From positions 97,180,001 through 97,244,000 of the forward strand of contig NC_091117.1 of the NCBI RefSeq assembly GCF_040183065.1: a stretch of DNA of 64,000 bases, read 5' to 3'. Made by a program: the position numbers and the translations under genes. Numbering within the stretch: the first letter of the stretch is position 1; every line of letters starts with the position of its first letter. The DNA is from Periplaneta americana (taxonomy: Eukaryota; Arthropoda; Insecta; Blattodea; Blattidae). The notes under the pieces were generated by a model. That model worked only from the letters and a program-made list of their open reading frames with translations. It made no database searches and was not told the DNA's origin. Below, in pieces: positions 43,623 to 54,879 of this stretch.

Positions 43623-44116
43623 ATATTAAAATTGTAGCTGAGCAAACATAGGTTATCATGAAACTATGAGAAAGAAACCATGGTTTAATGAAGATTGTTC
43701 CATAGTAGTAGAAGGAAGAAAACAGGCAAAATTGAAATTCTTACAGGATCCAGTTGAGGCGAATAGAGATAATTATTTCAATGAAAGATGGGAAGCAAGT
43801 CATACACTTAGAAATAAAAAGAGAGATTACTTTAAGGGAAAACTGAATGAGGTAGAAACAGATAATAAGAATAAAAACATTAGAGATTTATATAAGGGCA
43901 TAAAGGAATTTAAGAAGGTTATCAGGCAAGTGTACACGTGATCAAGGATGAAAATGATAACTTGCTTGATCCTGAACAGATGGAAAAACTATTTTGGACA
44001 ACTACTGAATGTACATAGGCCAAATAGAAATGATAGGGACGAAATTCAAATACAAACTGCTGAGCCATTTATACCCATACCCACACTTTCTGAAGTCAAA
44101 ATTGCGTTAGAAAATT

Positions 44117-44947
44117 TTAGAGATGGGACAATACTGCTTTTTGTCGATACTCGATACCGATACCAAAATTTTGAAACCTATACCCCACATTCGATACTCA
44201 GTTGTTAAAAACAGATTTGTAAATTTTCCAGATGATACAGAATGTACATGCATGCTTTTGAATAGTTCGACACGAACTACACACTACAATATTGACAGTA
44301 ACACTATAACCTGCTGAAAGAAATCTCAAATCTGAGAGGGAAGGGTTAGGGAAAGTATAATATGGCATATCTTTTGTAGTGAATTCTAATTATTTTGAAA
44401 ACTTTAAGAATAGCACCCTTTTTTTTCCTTCATCTCCCAACAACTGTTATTGTAGGTAGCTAGGTGGTACGTCTTTCTCACACCATCGTTTTCACCCCCT
44501 CATATCACTGCTTTTATTTTAAATTACAAGTATTGTAATTAGTTCTACGAATCTATGATTTATTCTTCTTTTATATTCACGGTATTGTTTATATACAGTA
44601 GTTATTTATAACTTAAGCTGGTTTGACAAGTTGACAGCTATAAGCTGAAAGGTCGGTAGTCTTCCCACACCACCAGTTTTTGTTATTCATTATTCACTAA
44701 TTGAACTAAATGATGATAAGAAAATTATAGAGGTGACACATGCATTGTATTGGACAGAGAACAGACATATTTCTCTTTTGTAGTTAGTAATTGAGGGAAC
44801 TGTGCTTGTCAGGTACAATGATTTTTACCTTTTGGAGAGAGAATCTTAACATGAACATTACATGCTGAAATTTTTGGATTTAGGATTGAATATTATTTGA
44901 AATGCAGAAATTGAAAGTATCAAAAAAGGTATCGAGGTCCCATCTCA
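44117..44947. mobile_element. hAT-like MITE, ends GAGATGGGAC
   Basis: It interrupts the LINE A frame between KIALENF and KYKCPSIDQIP. The flanks carry AGAAAATT at 44109-44116 and 44948-44955. The inverted termini read AGAGATGGGACAATACTG and TGAGATGGGACCTCGATACC. No transposase frame. The 8-bp duplication suggests hAT, but a base or two at each border is uncertain. Confidence 0.75.
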
Positions 44948-46044
44948 AGAAAATTCGAAAAAGTACAAGTGTCCAAGTATCGATCAAATTCCAGCAGAAT
45001 TAATACAAGAGGGTGGAAGCACATTATCTAGCAAAATTTATAAGCTTGTACTTGCTATTTGGGTTAAGGAAATTGTACCGGAGTCCATAATTGTATCTAT
45101 CTTTAAGAAGGGGGACAAGACTAACTGTAGTAACTTTCGAGGAATATCACTTCTATTGACATAAAATTTTGTCCAATATTCTTTTGAGAAGATTAACTCC
45201 ATATGTAGGTGAAATTATTGGGAATCATCAGTGTGGTTTTAGGCATAATAGATCAACTATTGATCAGATTTTCTGTATCCGACAGATATTGGAGAATAAA
45301 TGGGAGTATAAGGGTACAGTACATCAGTTATTCATAGATTTCAAAAGGACATATGACTTGGTTAAGAGACAAGATTTATATGATTCTTATTGAAATTGTT
45401 ATTCCCAAGAAACTAGTTCGATTAATTAAAATGTGTCTCAGTGAAACGTGCAGCGGAATCCATATTGGCCAGTTTCTGTCAAATGCTTTTCCAATTCACT
45501 GTGGACTAAAGCAAGGAGATGCACTATCATCTTTACTTTTTAACTTTGGTCTAGAATATGCCATTAGGAAACTCTAGGATAACAGTTTGGAATGGAACGA
45601 ATTACATCAGGTGCTCGTCTATGTGGATGATGTGAATATGTTGAATTCACAAACTGAGGGAAAACACGGGAATTTTACTTGAAGCAAGTAAAGAGATAGA
45701 TTTGGAAGTAAATCCCGAAAAGACAAAGTATATGATGATGTCTCGTGACCAGAATATTGTACGAAACAAAAATATAAAAATTGGAAATTTATTCTTTGAA
45801 GAGGTGAAAAAATTCAAATATCTTGGAGCAACAGTGACAAATACAGTATAAATGATACTCGGAAGGAAATTAAACCAGAATAAATATGGGAAATGCGTGT
45901 TATTATTCGGTTGAGAAGCTTCTGTCATCCAGTCTGCTCTCAAAAAAGCTGAAAGCTAGAATTTGTAAAACAGTTATATTACTGGTTGCTGTTTGGTTGT
46001 GAAACTTGGACACTCACTTTGAGAGAACGACAGAGATTAAGTGT

Positions 46045-46149
46045 CTTAGCATGCAGGCTTTCACGGCCGGTGTCTAGTTAAAACGGAATATCTGGGAACA
46101 TCTGCACCAGTAGACCACGGCATCTTATCCCGAAAGCTCCGTTTCAACA
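46045..46149. mobile_element. 105-bp insertion with 13-bp target duplication
   Basis: AGAGATTAAGTGT is present at 46032-46044 and again at 46150-46162, and the LINE frame needs only one copy. The insert begins CTTAGCATGCAGGCTTTCAC and contains CACGGCCGGTGTC. It has no A-tail and no inverted repeat. The 13-bp duplication suggests target-primed reverse transcription of a short RNA, but the class is unknown. Confidence 0.85.
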
Positions 46150-46561
46150 AGAGATTAAGTGTGTTTGAGAATAAGGTGCTTAGGAAAATATTTGGGGCTA
46201 AGAGGGATGAAGTTACAGAAAAATGGAGGAAGTTACACAATGTAGAACTGCACGCATTGTATTCTTTACCTGACATAATTAGAAACATTAAATCCAGACG
46301 TTTGAGATGGGCAGAGCATGTAGCACATATGGGTGAATCCAGTAATTCATATAGAGTGTTAGCTGAGAGGTCAGAAGGAAAAAGAAGTTTGGGGAGGCTG
46401 AGTCATAGATGGGAGGCTAATATTAAGGATTTAAGTGAGGTGGAATATGATGATAGAGACTGGATTACTCTTGCTCAGGATAGGGACTGATGGCGAGCTT
46501 ATGTGAGGGCGGCAATGAACCTCCAGGTTCCTTAAAAGCCATAAGTAAGCTATGATATCTA

Positions 46562-46734
46562 TTCTACAATTGCTCCCACCATCGGCAATACAATGAACTT
46601 CGTGCTCTTCATTCAGTGACGTGATGTGGACAGAGAATACTTACTTCACTTTAATGCTGTCACTAGTTTTACTGAATGTGATAGATTCTGGGAAGCCCGA
46701 TTTCAGTGATCATATTTTTTCATATATTCATTAT
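46562..46734. other. Short spacer between LINE A copies
   Basis: No feature recognised between the target duplication of the copy at 42534 and the 5' region of the next copy. Confidence 0.6.
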
Positions 46735-47635
46735 TGAATATGTAGTTGCGGACAGCCGATGAGGGGTGGTCATCCAGCTTGGAGGGTTGGGCAAAAGGCT
46801 AACAACCCATCACTGTAAAAAACAGCTTGTTACGAAAGTCTAAATAAGCCTCGGAATGGGACTGATTCTCTGGCACTACCACAGCAAAGGAATAAGGTTA
46901 TGAGATTCGGTACTTGAAATGTTACAAGTTTTTATAGAACAGGAGGGGTAACATTAGTAGCAAAATAACTAGCTAGATATAGAATAGACTTTGTGGGAGT
47001 ACAAGAAATTAGGTTAGATGAGAACAAATCACAGATAGGAGATCACTTGTATTATGTGGAAGGAAACAGTAATCACCAATTAGGAACAAGATTCTTTATC
47101 CATTAGAGAATAAAATCAGCAGTAAACAAGGTTGAATTTATCAGTGTCAGATTATCGTATTTAGTACTTAAGGATAGATGGTGTGATATCGTAATTATAA
47201 ATGCTCACACACCTAAGAGAAAGACGACCATATAAAGGATAGCTTCTATAGGAACTTTGGTCAGTTATTTAGATATCACATGAACATTTTATTGGGGGAT
47301 TTCAATGCTAAAGTAGGACAGGAGGATATTTTTAAACTGACTATTGGAAAAGAGAGCCTGCACATAACTAGTAATGATAATGGAGTTAGGTTAGTCAGCT
47401 TTGCCACATCAGAAAATTTAATTGTTAAAAGTACAACACACCCCCGTAAGGATACACATAAATGTACTTTGACTTCTCCAGATGAATTGACAGACAACCA
47501 GATAGATCACATCTTGATATATAAATGAAGACATACTAGTATAGTAGACATTCGAACCTTCAAGCAGGCAGACTGTAATTCTGACCATTATTTGGTAATT
47601 GGAGAACTAAGAGAAAGCCATTAGTAATTAAGTAT
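46735..47635 (+). pseudogene. RTE-like LINE family A, 5' fragment (endonuclease region)
   Basis: It begins with the 5' untranslated text GCGGACAGCCGATGAGGGGT, which the long copy has at 54774. It carries the endonuclease segment (IDFVGVQEIRLDE, LLGDFNAKVGQEDIF, SPDELTDNQIDHILI) and ends at about GGAGAACTAAGAGAAAG. The end is close to the Helitron insertion point (47641/47642), but the rest of the LINE does not resume after the Helitrons. Confidence 0.85.
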
Positions 47636-47641
47636 TCGTTA

Positions 47642-49360
47642 TCTTAATATATAAAATTGAATGTGGGTGTGTGTGCGTGCGTGCGTGCGTTTTTTTTCTC
47701 TATACAAATCTACACGCTTTGACCGATATGTGCCAAAGTTTGCACATTTAATCTTCATAACCAGGAGAAGAACATAGGCTACATTAAAATTGTGCAAATG
47801 GAAGTTAAATTCATTAAAATTATAAAAAATAAAAATAAATGGATCAAATCTTCATGTATAATAGTAAAACGCAAAATCTTCTACAGTCAGTTGTTTTTTA
47901 TTATTGTCTGTTATATTCAACATCGACTTTCACGAGACCTTGGAAATTTAAACACGAAATTAAATTACATTGTTGTTACAGATCATGAAGGCTAAAACTA
48001 GATAATTCATACAATAAGTATCTTTACACAGTCCAGGACCGTATTATGAATTCCTCGATGCAGTTTTGTAGATAGTGAGCAAACTGTTTTATACAACTGA
48101 ATTCTAGAATTCTTTGAAACTACAAGGATTGCTACCACATAATTGATTTAATATTGAATAACCAATAGTACTATTGTGAAATATTGACCCACCAAAATTA
48201 TGCATGAATAAGAATTGGTGTGAAAAACTCATACGAAAGGCAATATTAACTGCAAAAATAAAAGGAGATGTTTTTATTCCACGTATTGCTAGGATACTCA
48301 TTCAACTGCAATTTCAATGCCACAAGCATTTGTAAGGCCATATTAAAATGAAGCTCAAGGACAGTTGCTCAAAGTTGCAGACATGAACTTAAAAACTGCG
48401 TGTTTTTCACATCCTCAACTATATTGTATACAAAGAAGTGAAAAAAAAAAGATTTTACACATATCAATAAGCAATTCAATGATACTTTTGTCATGTTGCT
48501 AATGTGGTATGTGAATGTACATAAGCCTACTGAAAATAACATTGTATTAATTCTCAAAATATTGTTGTTCACGTTGCATATTTAGCATGTTAAGCGTTGT
48601 GGAAATAAAAATCTCTTAATTTCTAAAACACCGGTAGGCCTATACGTTTCTCAGAATATTAGTCTTTATGTTAAAAAATGACTTATTGCGAGTTTATATT
48701 GTATCTGTATTTTGTGTGTAAAATTAGAATATAATATGTTCTGAATTTATGAAATATAGTTTCAAGTTATATTTAAAAAAACTGGATATGATATAAGTGG
48801 GTGTACAGCGTTCAAGAGGTAAAAAAATCTTCCAATATAAATTAAATTATATATGTATATATTGATTCAATGCTGAAACTGATCAGAAAGAGGAGAAGGA
48901 ATTATATTTTCGTTGGGTTTTACTTTGTTTATAGTTTGATTTTTCTATTACTTTATTTGTATTTCTGGTGGTGCGGAAGATAAGGCTTAATGGCCTTAAC
49001 TACACCAGAATAAATAAATAAAATAAATAGATAAATAAAAACAAATAAATAAATAAAGAAATAAATTTAAAACAACAGTTTAACGTCAGGCACATGATGA
49101 AATGTTTTCTTTTCGGTGCCTGATTTACAACTGTTTAAAATTGAGTTAACCCTGGCAGGCATTTGCCTGAGGAGTTCATTAATTCATGTAAGTGACGTTA
49201 AGTAAAGATTCATCTTTATGGGCGAGGAAAGCTTAGTAAAGACAATTCGTTTTGGTTGTGTATAGTTAGGTTTCCGAGATTTCCGAAAATTTAATAACCA
49301 GTTTAATTAAAAATAGAAGCAGAAAGGAAAACCCAGGCAACGCCGGGTACTTTCAGCTAG
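47642..49360 (+). mobile_element. Helitron, non-autonomous, copy 1
   Basis: It starts TCTTAATATATAAAATTGAA after an A and ends with a hairpin-like ACCCAGGCAACGCCGGGT, a short spacer and CTAG. There is no target duplication and no terminal inverted repeat, as expected for a rolling-circle element inserted between A and T. No Rep-helicase protein is encoded. Next to its 5' end is a GT/GCGT microsatellite (47667-47690). Near 48960-49065 it contains a LINE-type 3' end with an (AATAAA)n tail. It is followed immediately by copy 2. Confidence 0.9.
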
Positions 49361-51231
49361 TCTAATATATAAAAGTGAATGTGGGTATGTATGTATGTTC
49401 TCTATACAAATCTACACGCTTTGACCGATATGTTCCAAAGTTTGCACATTTAACCTTCATAACCAGGAGAAAAACATAGGCTACATTAAAATTGTGCAAA
49501 TGGACATTAAATTAATTAAACAATAAAAAAATAAAAATAAGTACGATCAAACATTCATGTTTAATACTAAATTGCAATCTTCTATAGTCAATTGTTTTTT
49601 ATTATTGTCTGTTGTATTCAACATCGACTTTCACGAGGCCATGGAAATTATAACACGAAATTAAATAACATTATTGATACAGCATGAAGGGTAAAATCTA
49701 GGCAATTCATGCAATAAATATCTTTATGCAGTCCAATACCATATGAATTTCTCGATGCAGATGTAGATAGTGAGCAAGCTGTGTTTTATTCAACTGAATT
49801 CTTGAATTCTTTGAGACTACAAGGATTGCTACCATATAATTGTTTTAATACTTGATATTGAATCACCAATAGTACTATTGCGAAATATTGACCCACCAAA
49901 ATCATGCAGTGGAACAAGAATTGGTGTGAAAAAACTCATAGAAGTAGTAATAGAAGTGACAATATTAACTGGAAAAACGAAATGAGAAGATGTTTTTATC
50001 TCACATATTCCTATGATACACACTAACATCCCTTTCGATTTTAAGTAATTGCAATTTCAGTGTGACTAGCATTTGTAATGGCCATATTAAAATTATGATC
50101 AAGGATAGTCGCTCAAAGTAGCAGACATTAACTTAAAAACTGCGTGTTTTTCACATTCTTAACTATATTTTATATAAAGAAGTAGGGGGAAAAAAAGATT
50201 TTACACACATCAAAAAGCAATTCAGTAATACTTTTGTCATATTGCTAATGTAGTATGTGAATGTACGTAAGGCGACTGAAAATAACACTGTATTCTAAAA
50301 TATACGTCTCTCAAAATATTGTTGTTCATGTCAGAAAATATGTTACTACGAAATTCTAACTACATAATGACGTTGCCAATGTAGTATGTAATGCTTTGTG
50401 GAAATAATAATCTCTTAATTTCTAAAAAATAAAAACCGGTATATACGTCCCTGAGAATATTAGTCTTTATGTTAAAAAATGACTTATTGCGAATTTATAT
50501 TGTATCTGTATTCTGTATATAAAATAAGAATTAATATAATATGTTCTGAATTTGTGAGATATAGTTTCTCAAGTCATATTAAAAAAAATAGGCATACAGC
50601 GGTTAAGGGTAAAAAATCTTTCAATATAAATTAAATTATATACGTATATATTGATTCTTTGGTATGATCGATAGAGAGAGAAATTTTGGCTCTCAATGAC
50701 ACCCCAACGGGTTCAGACTGGGAACAAGGGAATTCCCTGTTTGTCAGCTGTCTCTGAAATGCAAGTGAAAGCACACACAGACATGAAATTGCGTGAAATG
50801 CACAGCTTCAGATCAATGTACAGATCTTATAATTATTTTATATCTGCCTCTGTGCAACGTCACATTTGCGGGGGAGGAAAGGAGACGGCAGAAATATTGT
50901 AATGCTTTTTAATACCTTGATTCCCATGACTAAGATAAGCCACTTGAAATTTAACAGTCACTGACCGGTAGAGATAAAATGTAAGATCTGTAGAATATTG
51001 ATACAATGCTAAGTGGGCCTATAGGGACTGAGGAGTGTATCTTGGTTTTGCTGAACTTGAAGACAATGCTAATTCATTTAAAGTTTGTGTGACTGTAGCC
51101 TGTATATTATATGTTCGTTTGGTTTTACTTTATTTATAGTTTGGTTTCTTTATTATTTTATTTGTATTTCTGGTGATGTGGAAGAGAAGACCTGATGGCC
51201 TTATACGCCAGAATAAATAAATAAAAAACCA

Positions 51232-51276
<45 letters not shown>

Positions 51277-51572
51277 AATTATAACACATTTGAAAGTAAG
51301 GCAAGTGATGAAATGTTTCCTTTCGTTGCCTGATCTGTAGTTGTTTTAAATTGAGTTAATCCTTTGAGGCATTTGGCTAAGAAGTTCATTAATTCATGTA
51401 AGTGACGCTATGTAAAGATTCATCTTTATAGATGAGGAAAGCTTATTGAAGACAATTCGTTTTGATTGTCTATAGTTGAGTTTTTGAGATTTCCGAAAAG
51501 TCTAACAACCAGTTTAATTTAAAAAAAGAAGCAAAAAGGACAACCCGGGCAACGCCGGGTGCTTTCAGCTAG
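49361..51572 (+). mobile_element. Helitron, non-autonomous, copy 2, joined head to tail to copy 1
   Basis: It starts TCTAATATATAAAAGTGAAT directly after the CTAG of copy 1. It ends with the stem ACCCGG-GCAACG-CCGGGT, GCTTTCAG and CTAG, followed by T. It has high similarity to copy 1 for the first ~1.2 kb and the last ~450 bp. An extra segment (about 50655-51110), absent from copy 1, contains a short open frame without known motif. A (TA)n run lies at 51233-51271. Confidence 0.92.
51233..51271. repeat. (TA)n microsatellite in Helitron copy 2
   Basis: About 19 uninterrupted AT units following the embedded LINE tail. Confidence 0.95.
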
Positions 51573-51803
51573 TTGAAAATAAAAAAAAAATTGAAATGTT
51601 TTAATAATTTTATTTCTGTTATAACGCAAGTTGGACTTATTCCAGTCTCCTGAGCTACAAGTCTCAGAAAATTCTGAGGTGTATATGCAATCTGGCACCA
51701 GTTTCGTCCAACTTTTCCTCTTTTAAGTACAAGCATAGGTGGAGAGAGAACCGTTTGCTTGGGAGGGCAAAGCAAAACCATAGAATCCCTATATAACAGG
51801 GTT
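51573..51803. other. Spacer between Helitron and hAT
   Basis: A minus-strand frame (51569-51781) has no motif I can assign. It is a short interval between two elements. Confidence 0.5.
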
Positions 51804-51926
51804 ATGGGGGACAGGGGCGGACGCAGGATTTTTTTTCGGGGAGGGATTTGAGGAGATAGTAAAAATGGAGTAATGAGAAATAAGTTTATATAGTCACAAT
51901 TTGTTTCCGAGTCACAAACATTTACA

Positions 51927-52158
51927 AGTTGGCCTGAGTAGCGTAGTCAGTATAGCCTTCTGTGCTCGAAGTTGCAGGTTCTACCCCAACCCAGCTCGAT
52001 GGCATTTAAGTGTGTTTAAATGCGACAGGCTTCATATCAGTCGATTTACTGGCATGTAAAAGAAGTCTGAGGGAAAAAATTCTGGCACACCGGCGACGCT
52101 GATATAACCTCGGCAATTGCGAGCGTTGTTAAATAAACCATAATTTTTTAATTTTAAT
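51927..52158 (+). mobile_element. tRNA-derived SINE, family B, copy 2
   Basis: GCCTGAGTAGCGTAGTCAGT (A-box region) and GCAGGTTCTACCCCAACCC (mutated B box) are followed by GATGGCATTTAAGTGTGTTT and TTCTGGCACACCGG. The 3' end is GCGAGCGTTGTTAAATAAAC. The target duplication ATTTACA is at 51920-51926 and 52159-52165. It lies inside the hAT. Confidence 0.87.
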
Positions 52159-52200
52159 ATTTACAGTGACTGCAATACAAAAACAATGACAGAATGACAT

Positions 52201-52760
52201 TTACAGAAGAAGGCGATGAGGCTTCTTAGACATTTCATCCAGTACTTCATGAGCTTTTACTTCTACATTTTTATGTATATACATCAAGGCCAGTCCATTT
52301 AATCTGTCTGCTCCCATCGTTCTCCTCAAGTAAGTCTTCAAATACCGCAGTGTTGAGAACGACCGTTCTGGTGTTGCTGTAGTTACAGGCAACGTGCAGA
52401 AAAGTTTGAGCACCTTGCGAGTGCAGGGAAAAATAATTTCATTGCACCTGCTCAAAGATGATATAAAATCAGTAGGTATTAGGTGAAGATTTTTCTGATC
52501 AAGGAAATTTCTTCTCCACATCTTCAATTCATTGAAGAAAGAATCTGATGATGCTTCAACATCATTGGGCCACTGATCACTATATCCTCAACAGCAGTTT
52601 CAAAATCTTCATCTGATGCTCGCACTGTGTTTTTAGGCAGCAAAGTTTGTATGGACTTTAGGATTCCCTTATGATTTAAAAACCTGTCCTTGAGCTGACT
52701 AATGAAATAGTCTAAGAAGAGAAGGAAAATTACAAGCCTAAATACTCTTCATGACTCTCT
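52201..52760 (-). pseudogene. hAT transposase C-terminal part (ZMYM1-like group)
   Basis: The minus strand from 52527 reads MKMWRRNFLDQKNLHLIPTD, LPVTTATPERSFSTLRYLK, RRTMGADRLNGLALMYIH and ends at 52201. TATPERSFSTLRYLKTYLR is the dimerisation motif of the hAT group related to ZMYM1-like proteins. Upstream (to about 52760) shifted-frame pieces such as FISQLKDRFLNHKG and LLPKNTV extend the similarity. The catalytic core is missing. Confidence 0.85.
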
Positions 52761-52973
52761 GTCTTGAAGTAAGAACGCTGTGTTTGTCTTCCTGCAATTC
52801 TTGGAATTTAACATTTCAGCAAGAGAATTTACGTGGAAAACTCTCTAATTCCTATGTACATTCACGAATTAAAATTAATATTATTTTTGTTTCTTGTTTC
52901 GTATTTTTCTCAAAATTTCGGGAGGGGATATATCCCCTTAATCCTCCCCCTTGCATCCGCCCCTGATGGGGGA

Positions 52974-53206
52974 CATCATTTACCTCCTCCCCCTGTGGTG
53001 CAGTATATTGGAATATGGTCATTTAATAAAGATATTTCATGAGGTCATGTTTCTTACATATTACATCCATATCCGCGATGTTTTGGACTAAGTTGTATAG
53101 GGCTTGAACTGTAGATCTACTACAAATTATAATAGAGCATAACTTAAAACAATCTCCTTTTTCTCTCTCGTACAGAAACACATGGATACATCAACAAAAC
53201 TACGCA
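52974..53206. other. Short spacer
   Basis: No feature recognised between the hAT and the LINE D fragment. Confidence 0.55.
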
Positions 53207-53220
53207 ACAGTGCTAACAGA

Positions 53221-53699
53221 TGGATACCTGCACATTGCGGAATTGCTGGAAATGAAACTGCTGATTTTCTTTCCAAAAAAGGCTCCAATTTAATTCAGAA
53301 TAAAAATAAAAGCCTATCTTTCCAATCCATGAAAAGACTAATTAAAAACAAATATAAAATCGAGTAAAACCAAGCACTATGTAACAAAGCCGAAGATAAA
53401 AAAATGGAACATTTTAATTAAAAAACCAGAAACTATTCCAGAAATCCCACGTAAAACTGCAGTAGCAAAATTCAGACTGCTTAAGGAACATGATTATTTG
53501 GCCAAACACTTGCATAAAATAGGAATTTACACGAATCCTAATTGTTCTCTATGCCACAAAGAAGAAATGACTGCAGAACATCTACAAACCTGTGAAGTTC
53601 TACCTGTAGGATCCACCACAGAGAAATACTGGAGAGCAAGAGCGCTATTGGCTTTGTTGCCAAAGCCCAGCATTGGATAATAATAACAACAACAACAAC
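53221..53699 (+). mobile_element. LINE family D, 5'-truncated (RNase H and Cys-His tail)
   Basis: The 14-bp target duplication ACAGTGCTAACAGA is at 53207-53220 and 53700-53713. The insert begins WIPAHCGIAGNETADFLSKK, the last RNase H motif with its His and Asp. After frameshifts it ends HKIGIYTNPNCSLCHKEEMT and EHLQTCE, a C-x2-C-H-C finger common in Jockey-type LINE C-termini. The tail is (AAT)n(AAC)n. Although RNase H-like codons run through the junction, the upstream part is target sequence. Confidence 0.87.
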
Positions 53700-53713
53700 A
53701 CAGTGCTAACAGA

Positions 53714-54646
53714 AACTTTTATATGTGAAGCTTACCTTCCTGAATCCTGAAGATATATGAAATGTGAACTCTTAATTATTTTATTTAATCTTGTCTTTAA
53801 GTTTACACATTATACCGGGATCAGTTTTCTTTTTTCTGCATTGTTGTGCAGTATGTTATTCATACATCTTAAAGTATCTGCCTGAACACTTGCAGACTTC
53901 TAGCACTTGAATACAGGCTGTTACAAAAGAAACAATACAGCACTTCCATTCCTCACGTGAGGTATAGGAATTCTTAAACATTCAGAAATTTAAAATAAAT
54001 ATTATAGTTCAGACACATGATCTGAAGATATTAATTCCTCAATTTAAACACAGAAACGTTATCATAAACAAAAGCAAAAAAGATCTTTTAAATTCAATAT
54101 TTCTAATGTTAATAGTAAAAAAAAATAGTTCAGATAAGTTTGGGGAGGCAGTGCCCCATATAACTCCGCCTATGAGTACAAGGCTTTTTTCTTCTCAAGA
54201 AATGTCACTGTTTCTTTTACTTTCTTTACTGTCCTATGAATTGTGTTCATTTATGGAACTCTAACATTGTGGAGTTTATGTGCAAATCTCTTTCGTACTG
54301 ATTGAAAATTACATCGTTTCACAAATCAATCCTACATGTACACATTCTGTTTCAGAGTAAACCGCTCAATATCCAACACACTTTTATACATCACATTATT
54401 ATACTGGTTGTTATTTGTATATGACATACCATACAACACAGCTGCTATGAATGGCGTTTGTCTCCAGAATAAACAGAAAGACTACAGAGGGGGATGCTGC
54501 AGATGGCTCGAGAAGTCCTAGTAGCACTTGGCAGGTGACTGACTCACAGTGTTTGCTCCTTTCACCTACATGCTGTTCAAAACTCGTCCCTCTTATTTAA
54601 GTACACAGTCTAACAGGAAATACAGAGACTTAAAATGTATGTCAAT
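53714..54646. other. No recognised gene
   Basis: Near 54146-54172 the text GCAGTGCCCCATATAACTCC may be the edge of an old hAT-like element, but no partner end was found. Other short frames have no motif. Confidence 0.5.
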
Positions 54647-54879
54647 GTATATAAGTCAAACCCATATATTGTGGATCCCTATCACCACGGCATGGTGCGT
54701 CCTCAGGTTGCGGATAGAGGAGACGGCCTCCAGATATGGAGGGTAGCTGCGAATATATTGAATAAGCAGTCGTGGACAGCCGATAAGGGGTAGTCCTCCA
54801 GCTTGTTACGAAACCTAACAGTAAGCCTTGGAATGGAACTGATTCTCCGGCATGACCACAGCAAAGGAAAAAGGTTATA

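Larger units (their letters stand above)
42534..46547 (+). mobile_element. RTE-like LINE family A, 5'-truncated, with three nested insertions
   Basis: The 14-bp target duplication AGCTATGATATCTA (42520-42533 and 46548-46561) frames the insertion. The 3' tail is CCTTAAAAGCCATAAGTA. Order of pieces: apurinic-type endonuclease (VGVQEVRLDRN, LLGDFNAKV), linker, RT (RRLTPYVGEIIGNHQCGFRH, FIDFKRTYD, LKQGDALSSLLFN, VLVYVDDVNM) and C-terminus (FENKVLRKIFGAKRDEV, MNLQVP). The catalytic box reads YVDD in place of the family's YADD. Many frameshifts and stops. Nested within are a SINE (43394-43622), a hAT-like MITE (44117-44947) and a 105-bp retro-insertion (46045-46149). Confidence 0.92.
51812..52965 (-). 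mobile_element. hAT element, internally deleted, ends CAGGGGCGGA
   Basis: The perfect 8-bp target duplication ATGGGGGA lies at 51804-51811 and 52966-52973. The inverted repeats read CAGGGGCGGACGCAGGAT and CAGGGGCGGATGCAAGGG. The minus strand retains the C-terminal part of a transposase (52201-52760). A family B SINE is inserted near the left end (51927-52158). At 1154 bp it is too short for a full transposase. Confidence 0.93.

Noticed and set aside
50696-50902. 68-codon frame in Helitron copy 2
   Set aside because: No Rep or helicase motif, and it lies in a block absent from copy 1. It could be captured sequence, but there is no evidence that it is a gene.
54146-54172. hAT-like terminal word
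   Set aside because: No matching opposite end or 8-bp duplication was found.
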